A DNA stretch of 33,521 nt from Azonexus sp. (GTDB lineage: Bacteria; Pseudomonadota; Gammaproteobacteria; Burkholderiales; Rhodocyclaceae): NCBI GenBank assembly GCA_031277255.1, contig JAITMS010000029.1:1-33521 (forward strand), written 5' to 3'. The first letter of the stretch is position 1. Every line of letters begins with the position of its first letter. A model generated the notes under the pieces. That model saw only the letters and a list, made by a program, of their open reading frames with translations. It was not told the DNA's origin and searched no databases. Shown here one piece after another: positions 27,534-33,521 of this stretch. The translations under genes and the position numbers were made by a program.

Positions 27534-28810
27534 ACTGGCGCGACAAACTTCAGAAAGCGAGTTTCAGGAAGGCGGAATTTTTCGTCGGTCGCGCCGAAAC
27601 CGAGGAAGGGCGGCGCGGCGTGCTCCATGAATACCCGCAGCGAGACGATCCTTTTGTCGAAGACCTGGGCAGAAAGGCGGGCGAATTCAGCCTTGAGGCC
27701 ATTGTCATCGGCCCCGATTATTTCAGCGCCCGCGACCGGCTGCGTGAAGCCCTGAAAGCGCCCGGCCCCGGCGAACTGGTGCACCCGACGCTGGGCCGCC
27801 TTCAGGTAGCCCTGACCGGGCCGGTGCGCTTTGTTGAAGAACTGGTGGACGCGGGCGGCATGTGCCGTTTCTCGCTGCGTTTTACCGAAACTGCGGTCAA
27901 TACTGAACCCGCCGCCCGCACCGACACCGCCGCCGTAGTCGACATGGCGGCGGATACGGCAGTATTGGCCGTGGCCGATCAATTTGCCCAGGATTTCAGC
28001 GTAGCGGGCCTGCCTGAGTTTGCCGTAGCGGACGCCAGGGCGCTGCTGGACGAGGCGCTGGCGGCGCTCGATGCCGCCCGCGCCGGGCTGCTGCCCGATC
28101 TCTCGGTCGCCGGGGCCTTTGTTGCCGAATTGAACCGGGTCAGCGCCTCGCTCACCGGTTTGATCGGCACGCCCGCTGCGCTGGCCGGGCAAGTCATGGG
28201 GCTGGTGGCCGGGCTGGCCGGGGCGATCAGCCGCCCGCTGGCGGCGTTTTCCGGGCTGCAAAAACTGTTCGGCTACACGTCCCCCGCCGTAAAGCCGCCT
28301 GCCGCCACGCCCGTGCGTCAGCAGCAGGCGGCCAACCGCAACGCCATTGAGACGCTGGTGGCCCGCGCGGTGGTCATCGAAGCCGCCCGCGTCGCGGCGG
28401 TCATCGACTTCACCCCCGCGCCCCGGACTTTTCTCCCCTCTCCCTTTGTGGGAGAGGGGTCGGGGGAGAGGGATAGCGCCCGCGCCGCTGTCATCACCTA
28501 CCGGGAGGCCGCCACGCTGCGCGAAAGCCTGGCCGAGGCGCTGGAAGATGCCGCCGCCACAGCCCGGATGCCTGTCTGGAACGCCCTGATGGATCTCCGC
28601 GCCGCTGCGGTGCGCGACATCACCGCGCGCGGGGCTGATCTGCCGCGTCTCTCCACCATCAACTTGCCGACCACGTTACCGGCGCTGGTCGCCGCCTATC
28701 GCGCCTTTGGCGACGCCCGCCGTGAGGCCGAGATCGTGGCGCGCAACAGAGGCCGCGTGCGCCATCCCGGCTTTGTGCCCGGCGGCGTGCCGCTGGAGGT
28801 GCTGGCATGA
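27530..28810 (+). CDS. DNA circularisation protein (Mu gpN, gp43)
   Basis: 426 aa, MNWRDKLQKASFRKAEFFVG then GRRGVLHEYPQRDDPFVEDL, the well-known start of the gpN family. In Mu it is a baseplate/tail protein that enters the cell and holds the injected DNA ends together. Residues ~303-315 are encoded by a REP-like palindrome that keeps the frame inside an Ala/Arg-rich helical region. The stop overlaps the next start (ATGA). Confidence 0.92.
   Translation: MNWRDKLQKASFRKAEFFVGRAETEEGRRGVLHEYPQRDDPFVEDLGRKAGEFSLEAIVIGPDYFSARDRLREALKAPGPGELVHPTLGRLQVALTGPVRFVEELVDAGGMCRFSLRFTETAVNTEPAARTDTAAVVDMAADTAVLAVADQFAQDFSVAGLPEFAVADARALLDEALAALDAARAGLLPDLSVAGAFVAELNRVSASLTGLIGTPAALAGQVMGLVAGLAGAISRPLAAFSGLQKLFGYTSPAVKPPAATPVRQQQAANRNAIETLVARAVVIEAARVAAVIDFTPAPRTFLPSPFVGEGSGERDSARAAVITYREAATLRESLAEALEDAAATARMPVWNALMDLRAAAVRDITARGADLPRLSTINLPTTLPALVAAYRAFGDARREAEIVARNRGRVRHPGFVPGGVPLEVLA
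28433..28472. repeat. REP-like palindrome in the gpN-like gene
   Basis: CTCCCCTCTCCCTTTGTGGG with closing arm GAGAGGGGTCGGGGGAGAGG. It is in frame. Confidence 0.85.
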
Positions 28811-29925
28811 ATGCTTCCGGTCAAGCCGAACTCACTGTTGGGCAAGAAATCTACGGCGGCTGGCAGCAGGTGACGGTCACGCGCTCGATGGAGCAGTGCG
28901 CCAACGGTTTTGAATTGACCGTGACCGAACGCTGGCCGGGGCAGGCCGCCAACCGGCCCATCCGCCCCGGCCTTCGCTGCACGCTGACGCTTGCGGGAGA
29001 GACCGTCATCAGCGGCTACGTCGATGACGTTGAGCCGAGCTACGACAAAACGGCCCACAGCCTCGCCGTGCGCGGGCGCGACGCCACCGGCGACATCGTC
29101 GATTGCTCGGCCATTCACCAGGGCGGCCAGTGGGTCAATGCGACCCTGCTGCAAATCGCCCGCGACCTTTGCCAGCCCTTCGGCATCGCCGTACTGGCCG
29201 AAACCGACGTCGGCGCGCCCTTCCAGAGCTTCAACATCGAGGAGGGCGAAACCGCTTTTGAATGCCTCGAACGCGCCGCCCGTCAGCGTGCCGTGCTGCT
29301 GGTGTCGGACGCCAGAGGCGGGCTGGCCATCACCCGCGCGGGCAAGGATAGAGCGGCCAGCGCCCTGGTCGAAGGCGAGAACATCCTCGACGCCAAGGCC
29401 ACGCTCTCGTGGAAGGATCGCTACTCGCAGATCACCGTCAAGGGCCAGAGCCGCGCCACCGAGTATTACGACCCGGAACCCGCCGCCAGCGCCTCGGCCA
29501 CGGCCACGGACAGCGTCATCAATCGTTACCGCCCCCTCATCATGCTGGCCGAAGCACACGGGGCCAACGACACGATCAAAGACCGCGCCGCCTGGGAACA
29601 GGCCGTGCGCCGGGGCCGGGGCAAACGCGCCACGGTCAGCGTGCAGGGCTGGACGGAACGCCCAGGCGCGCTGTGGCGGCCCAACACCCTGGTCAGCGTG
29701 ACCTCGCCGATGCTGTGGCTGAAAGAAGCCGACATGCTGATCGTCGGCGTCAATTACACGCTCGACAACAACGGCGCTCGCGCCGCGCTGTCTCTGGCTG
29801 CGCCGGAAGCCTTTGCGCAGATCACCGGCATCTCCGGCAGCCGCCTGGCCGGGGCGCTGCGGGCCAAGGCCGAACGCGAGAAAAACGCAGGGGGAAGCGA
29901 CTGCGTGTGCTGGGGAGAGATGTGA
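28807..29925 (+). CDS. Baseplate hub protein (Mu gpP, gp44)
   Basis: 372 aa. SMEQCANGFELTVTERWPGQ, GYVDDVEPSYDKTAHSLAVR and GRDATGDIVDCSA are clear gpP family stretches. It forms the central hub of the baseplate, onto which the gp45 spike attaches. GACAGAG element copy 3 begins two bases after its stop codon. Confidence 0.93.
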   Translation: MNASGQAELTVGQEIYGGWQQVTVTRSMEQCANGFELTVTERWPGQAANRPIRPGLRCTLTLAGETVISGYVDDVEPSYDKTAHSLAVRGRDATGDIVDCSAIHQGGQWVNATLLQIARDLCQPFGIAVLAETDVGAPFQSFNIEEGETAFECLERAARQRAVLLVSDARGGLAITRAGKDRAASALVEGENILDAKATLSWKDRYSQITVKGQSRATEYYDPEPAASASATATDSVINRYRPLIMLAEAHGANDTIKDRAAWEQAVRRGRGKRATVSVQGWTERPGALWRPNTLVSVTSPMLWLKEADMLIVGVNYTLDNNGARAALSLAAPEAFAQITGISGSRLAGALRAKAEREKNAGGSDCVCWGEM

Positions 29926-29927
29926 TG

Positions 29928-30077
29928 TTCAGAAGACAGAGGACAGATGACAGAGGACAGAAAGGTAATCAGTGAACAGTAATCAGACCAATTTCCGGCG
30001 CGGAGCGCCGCTAACCAACAGACCACAGACGACAGACCACCCCTCTGTCATCTGTCCTCAGTCATCTGTCCTCTGAA
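29928..30077. repeat. GACAGAG-unit inverted element, copy 3
   Basis: 150 bp filling the whole gap between the gpP and gp45 genes. The left arm TTCAGAAGACAGAGGACAG begins just after the gpP stop. The middle holds GAAAGGTAATCAGTGAACAG and the hairpin CGGCGC-GGA-GCGCCG (29996-30010). The right arm with CTGTCATCTGTCC and CTGTCCTCTGAA ends one base before the gp45 ATG. The ends are a perfect inverted TTCAGA/TCTGAA. Confidence 0.88.
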
Positions 30078-30078
30078 C

Positions 30079-30642
30079 ATGACCCCGCGTGATGTCCTGA
30101 AGCTGCTCGCCCCGACGACTCGCCGCCTGCGCCTCCTGGCCTCCCGCGCCGTGTTGAGCCTGTTGAACGACGGCCCCGGCGTGCAGATCGTGCAGGTCAA
30201 ACTGCTGGCGGGCGAAGTCCGCTCCGGCGTCGAGCGCATCCAGCAATACGGCCTCACCACCGCGCCGCACGCCGGGGCGGAAGCCGTGTTTCTTTCCCTG
30301 GGCGCAGATCGGGATCACGGCGTGGTGATTGCCCTTGATGACCGGCGCTACCGCCTCAAGAACCTCAGGAACGGCGAGGTCGCGCTCTATGACGATCTTG
30401 GCCACAAGGTGCATCTCACCCGCGACGGCATCGTCATCGACGGCGCGGGCCAGCCGATCACCCTCACCAACACACCGCTTGTTCGCGCCGAAACGCCGAT
30501 GTTTCAATGTACCGGCGAGATTATGGATTTATGCGACAGCGCCGCTCGCACCATGTCCGGGATGCGAGCCATCTATGACAGCCACCACCACACCGAACAA
30601 GGCATCGGTGGCCCGACCACGCCGCCGCTGGAGCCAATGTGA
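30079..30642 (+). CDS. Baseplate spike protein (Mu gp45)
   Basis: 187 aa. It contains GVERIQQYGLTTAPHAGAEA, the signature of the Mu gp45 family, an OB-like N-terminal domain followed by repetitive beta sequence (GEVALYDDLGHKVHLTRDGI). Near the C-terminus DSHHHTEQG carries the histidines that bind metal at the tip of such spikes. It pierces the outer membrane. There is no Shine-Dalgarno: the ATG follows CTGTCCTCTGAAC of the repeat arm. Confidence 0.92.
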   Translation: MTPRDVLKLLAPTTRRLRLLASRAVLSLLNDGPGVQIVQVKLLAGEVRSGVERIQQYGLTTAPHAGAEAVFLSLGADRDHGVVIALDDRRYRLKNLRNGEVALYDDLGHKVHLTRDGIVIDGAGQPITLTNTPLVRAETPMFQCTGEIMDLCDSAARTMSGMRAIYDSHHHTEQGIGGPTTPPLEPM

Positions 30643-31091
30643 TGGCCGATATTCGCACCATCTTCATCGATTTTCAGCGCGGCGCTGAATGGCTGCTCGA
30701 TGCGCCTGGCCTCGCCACGGACGAAGGGCTGGACACCGCCGTGATTCTGTCCCTGTTCACCGACGCCCGTGCCCAGCCCGATGACGTGACGCCCGCGCCG
30801 GATGACAAGCGCGGCTGGTGGGGTGACGCCTTCGCCGCGCCTGCCGCCGACCGTTTTGGCTCGCGCCTGTGGCTCCTGGGGCGGCGCAAACAACTGCCAT
30901 CGGTGCTGGCCGAAGCCAGGGGCTACGCGGAAGAGGCGCTGGCCTGGCTGATCGCCGACGGCATCGCCAGCCGTGTCGAAGTCGACGCCTTCATCCCGCG
31001 TCCGGAGACGCTGGGTCTGACCATTGCCATCACCCGGCCCAACGGCGAGCCGGTTCGCTACCGTTTTGAAGCCCTGTGGAGCGCCCTGTAA
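30642..31091 (+). CDS. Baseplate wedge protein (Mu gp46)
   Basis: 149 aa from the ATG at 30642 coupled to the gp45 stop (TGATG). It includes DDKRGWWGDAF and GSRLWLLGRRKQL, conserved in the GP46 family, which correspond to the gp25-like lysozyme-fold wedge protein of other myophages. It is part of the inner baseplate wedge with gp47 and gp48. Confidence 0.91.
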   Translation: MADIRTIFIDFQRGAEWLLDAPGLATDEGLDTAVILSLFTDARAQPDDVTPAPDDKRGWWGDAFAAPAADRFGSRLWLLGRRKQLPSVLAEARGYAEEALAWLIADGIASRVEVDAFIPRPETLGLTIAITRPNGEPVRYRFEALWSAL

Positions 31092-32137
31092 TGCCTTATT
31101 CCCGCCCCGATCTGCCGACGCTCATCAACCGCGCCCTGGCCGACATCGAAACCCGGCTGCCCGGCGGCGACGCCCGGCTGCGCCGATCCAACCTCAATGT
31201 GCTGGCTCGCGTTCATTCCGGCGCGGTGCACGGGCTGTACGGCTACATCAACTGGCTGGCCGACCAGATCATCATCGACACCGCCGAGTCGGAATGGCTG
31301 GAACGCCACGCCGCCATCTGGGGTGTCGCCCGCAAACCCGCCGCGCCCGCCAGGGGCCTGGTCACCGTCACCGGCGGGAATGGCGCGGCCATCCCCGCTG
31401 AAACGCTACTGACCCGCTCCGACGGCGCTCGCTTCATCATCGATGCGGCGGCAGTCATTGTCGGCAGCCAGGCGAATATTCCCGTCACGGCGTTTGACCC
31501 GGGCAAGGCGGGTAACACCGCCGCCGGTTCGAGCCTCAATTTCGCCACCCCGCTGCCCGGCGTCCAGACCACGGTCATTGCCGCCGCGCTGGAAGGCGGC
31601 GCTGACGCGGAATCCGACGATCTGCTCCGCGCCCGCCTGCTGGCCCGCATCCAGCAGCCGCCACACGGCGGGGCAGAAGACGATTACGTCATGTGGGCGC
31701 TGCAAGTACCAGGCGTCACCCGCGCCTGGCCCTTTCCGTTCTGGTACGGCCCCGGCACCCTCGGTCTGGCCTTCGTCCGCGATGACGACGACGAGATCAT
31801 CCCCGGCCCCGTCGCGGTCACGGCGGTGCAGGCCCACATCGACAGCCAGCGCCCGGTCACCGCCGAGGTGATCGTCTTTTCGCCAACGCCATCGCCGCTC
31901 CATTTCATCATCGACGTGGTTCCCGACACCCCGGCCATCCACGCCGCCATTGAAGCCGAACTGCGTGACCTGCTGCGCCGCGAGGCCACGCCGGGTTCAA
32001 CCATCCTGCTCTCCCATATCCGCGAAGCCCTCTCGCTCGCCCCCGGCGAGCACGACCATACCCTCATCGAGCCAACCGGCAACGTCACGCATGGCGCAGG
32101 CGAAATGGCCGTCTTCGGCAGCATCACCTTTATCTGA
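31091..32137 (+). CDS. Baseplate J-like protein (Mu gp47)
   Basis: 348 aa. LLTRSDGARFIIDAAAVIVG, GSSLNFATPLPGVQTTVIAA and ESDDLLRARLLARIQQPPHG are baseplate-J features. It is the main wedge scaffold that starts sheath contraction. The start overlaps the gp46 stop by one base. GACAGAG element copy 4 begins two bases after its stop. Confidence 0.93.
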   Translation: MPYSRPDLPTLINRALADIETRLPGGDARLRRSNLNVLARVHSGAVHGLYGYINWLADQIIIDTAESEWLERHAAIWGVARKPAAPARGLVTVTGGNGAAIPAETLLTRSDGARFIIDAAAVIVGSQANIPVTAFDPGKAGNTAAGSSLNFATPLPGVQTTVIAAALEGGADAESDDLLRARLLARIQQPPHGGAEDDYVMWALQVPGVTRAWPFPFWYGPGTLGLAFVRDDDDEIIPGPVAVTAVQAHIDSQRPVTAEVIVFSPTPSPLHFIIDVVPDTPAIHAAIEAELRDLLRREATPGSTILLSHIREALSLAPGEHDHTLIEPTGNVTHGAGEMAVFGSITFI

Positions 32138-32139
32138 TG

Positions 32140-32347
32140 CTCAGAGGACAGAGGACAGAAGACAGAAAGGTAATCAGTGAACAGTAATGTTTTGCTACGC
32201 AAAATTCCGCTTCGCGGAACCAGCCTTCGGCTGTCCTGCGCCCTACGGGCTGGTCAGACCAATTTCCGGCGCGGAGCGCCGCTAACCAACAGACCACAGA
32301 CAACAGACTACCCCTCTGTCTTCTGTCCTCAGTCCTCTGTCCTCTGG
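32140..32347. repeat. GACAGAG-unit inverted element, copy 4, with nested hairpin array
   Basis: The layout is as copy 3 (same AAGGTAATCAGTGAACAGTAA core, same TCAGACCAATTTCCGG and CGGCGC-GGA-GCGCCG hairpin), but with a 66-bp extra block at 32188-32253. Left arm CTCAGAGGACAGAGGACAG, right arm ending CAGTCCTCTGTCCTCTGG. It fills the gap between the gp47 and gp48 genes. Confidence 0.88.
32190..32250. repeat. Four tandem mini-hairpins with three-base loops
   Basis: TTTTGC-TAC-GCAAAA, TTCCGC-TTC-GCGGAA, CAGCC-TTC-GGCTG and GCCC-TAC-GGGC follow one another closely. A fifth of the same form (CGGCGC-GGA-GCGCCG) is at 32267-32281. The block is absent at the matching point of copy 3, so it is a distinct inserted unit. 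Confidence 0.85.
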
Positions 32348-32349
32348 AA

Positions 32350-32931
32350 ATGAACGCCCTCGAATACCGTGCCCAGTTGTTGGCCCTGCTGCCGCCCGGC
32401 CTAGCCTGGCCGCGCGATGAAGACGCGCCGCTCACCCGTCAGCTCCACGCCTTGGCTGACGAGTTTGCCAGAGTCGACGCCCGCGCCAGCGCCCTCATTG
32501 ACGAAGCCGACCCGCGCAGCACCACCGAACTGCTCACCGACCACGAGCGCGTCGCCGGGCTGCCCGATGCCTGCACCGGCCCGCTGGCCACCCTGGCGCT
32601 GCGCCGCGCCGCGCTGCACGGGCGCATCACCGGCATCGGCGGGCAATCTGTCGCCTACTTCACCGAGCTGGCCGCCGCCCTCGGCTACACCATCAGCATC
32701 ACCGAATACCGGCCCTACCGGGTCAATTCTTTCGTCAATGATCCGCTCTGCGATCCCGACTGGCATTTCGTCTGGCAGGTCAATGCGCCGCTCGAAACCC
32801 TGCGCTGGCGCACCGTCGCCAGCCCGGTCAGCGAGCCGCTCGCCGCTTTCGGCAACGAACTTCTTGAATGCGTCATCCGCCGCTTCGCCCCCGCCCACAC
32901 CCTCGTCATCTTTGCTTATCAAGGAGAGTAA
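32350..32931 (+). CDS. DUF2313 tail protein (Mu gp48)
   Basis: 193 aa. MNALEYRAQLLALLPPGLAW and the later DPRSTTELLTDHERVAGLPD fit the DUF2313/YmfQ family, a baseplate wedge tip component that links to the tail fibres. There is no Shine-Dalgarno before its ATG, which follows the pyrimidine-rich arm of element copy 4. The tail-fibre gene starts 4 bases after its stop. Confidence 0.92.
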   Translation: MNALEYRAQLLALLPPGLAWPRDEDAPLTRQLHALADEFARVDARASALIDEADPRSTTELLTDHERVAGLPDACTGPLATLALRRAALHGRITGIGGQSVAYFTELAAALGYTISITEYRPYRVNSFVNDPLCDPDWHFVWQVNAPLETLRWRTVASPVSEPLAAFGNELLECVIRRFAPAHTLVIFAYQGE

Positions 32932-32935
32932 AAAA

Positions 32936-33521
32936 ATGGATAACCGCGCCTGGAAAGCCTTTGCCAGCAACACCCCGCCCCCGCCCGAAGCCGACCCTTC
33001 CAGCGGCTACCCGACCAACGGCAACCCGGCCACCGGCACACCGCCAACCATCCCCGGCGCGTTCTGGCACCATCAGATCGGCGAGGAGCTACGCAACGTC
33101 ATCACGCTGGCAGGCTTTGACCCGACCAGCGCAAGCACCACACAGGTCGCCGAGGCGATTGCCCATCTGATTGCCGAGAGCATTCCAGACGCCCCGCCCA
33201 GCGCCTCGGCCGCCACCGCCACAGCCAACGGGGCCAGCGCCGGAATCGTCAAACTGGCCGCCAGCAACAACACCACGGCCCTGAACCTTGCCGCCACGCC
33301 CGCCGGGGTCGCGGCGCAAATCAGTAACCGGATGCAGGTATTCACCCTCGGCAACGTCCCCGCCACGAAAACGGCGGGCGAGGTGATCTACGTGGTCGGC
33401 TACGGTTACTGGGAGTGGGTCGAAACCGCCTATTTCGTCGGCTACCGCCATCCAGAGTGCGGCAACCGCTACGACGGCGATATACACAGCGCCACGCCAA
33501 ACTGGCTGGTGGACGCCGTGG
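32936..33521 (+). CDS. Tail fibre protein, 5' part (cut by window end)
   Basis: 195 codons are visible, with no stop before the edge. AAGGAG lies upstream of the ATG. Residues ~15-75 (PPPPEADPSSGYPTNGNPAT, then PGAFWHHQIGEELRNVITLAGFDP) are the N-terminal baseplate-attachment pattern of Mu-like fibres. A Gln/Ala/Thr-rich region follows, then a Tyr/Gly/Trp-rich stretch (VIYVVGYGYWEWVE). The receptor-binding end and any fibre chaperone lie beyond the window. Confidence 0.82.
   Translation, partial: MDNRAWKAFASNTPPPPEADPSSGYPTNGNPATGTPPTIPGAFWHHQIGEELRNVITLAGFDPTSASTTQVAEAIAHLIAESIPDAPPSASAATATANGASAGIVKLAASNNTTALNLAATPAGVAAQISNRMQVFTLGNVPATKTAGEVIYVVGYGYWEWVETAYFVGYRHPECGNRYDGDIHSATPNWLVDAV

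Noticed and set aside
29928..32347. CRISPR array suggested by repeated GACAGAG units
   Set aside because: Units are degenerate, arranged as inverted arms rather than regular direct repeats with spacers, and no cas gene is present.
32936..33521. Diversity-generating retroelement acting on the tail fibre
   Set aside because: The Tyr/Trp-rich stretch recalls variable tail proteins, but no reverse transcriptase or template repeat is seen; the gene end is outside the window.
1..33521. tRNA, rRNA or riboswitch genes
   Set aside because: No cloverleaf, rRNA-like or known riboswitch sequence was noticed by eye on either strand.

Overview
The window holds most of an apparently intact Mu-like transposable prophage of the BcepMu/FluMu kind, in a high-GC genome that is probably proteobacterial. 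Betaproteobacteria is my best guess, from the BcepMu-type early genes and the style of dispersed repeats; this is inference, because no host housekeeping gene is visible. The first ~115 bases read as a broken IS630-type transposase, so the left prophage end probably lies near 115-135. The right end is outside the window, which stops inside a tail-fibre gene.

Layout. (1) 272-7878, leftward: one tightly overlapped operon. It begins with a Cys-rich small protein, a SAR-type GH24 endolysin, an i-spanin with a nested Rz1-like lipoprotein, and a DksA/TraR-type zinc finger. It continues with gp25-, gp26- and gp27-like proteins, the large terminase, the DUF935 portal and a MuF minor head protein with an extra HNHP domain, and ends in a 68-aa ORF. 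(2) 7998-10340, leftward: a Cro/CI-type repressor followed by three cargo-like genes (small protein, lipoprotein, secreted PLD-family nuclease). (3) 10341-10410: a divergent control region with an imperfect palindrome. (4) 10411-18857, rightward early/middle genes: BcepMu gp16-like HTH, small proteins, IclR-like HTH, DDE transposase, MuB-like ATPase, zinc-finger protein, Gam, RdgC, GemA and a Mor-family activator. (5) 19107-end, rightward late genes: protease/scaffold, major head, FluMu-type gp35, gp36, gpG-type, gp37, gp38, sheath, tube, tail chaperone with a probable -1 frameshift, tape measure, gpN, gpP, gp45, gp46, gp47, gp48 and tail fibre.

Working together: the repressor should hold the divergent early promoter silent. 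Once it is relieved, TnpA and TnpB drive replicative transposition, and Mor probably switches on the late genes. The two late operons point in opposite directions. Each is preceded by the same 19-bp sequence placed exactly 33 nt before its first start codon, which makes it a strong candidate for a shared late promoter or activator site. Compared with Mu, the lysis-terminase-portal-F block has been moved to the left of the repressor and inverted.

The prophage is also heavily colonised by dispersed palindromic repeats. About eleven REP-like copies or composites lie mostly inside genes without breaking the reading frame. Four larger elements built from GACAGAG-like units sit exactly between late or middle genes, whose start codons then lack a Shine-Dalgarno sequence.
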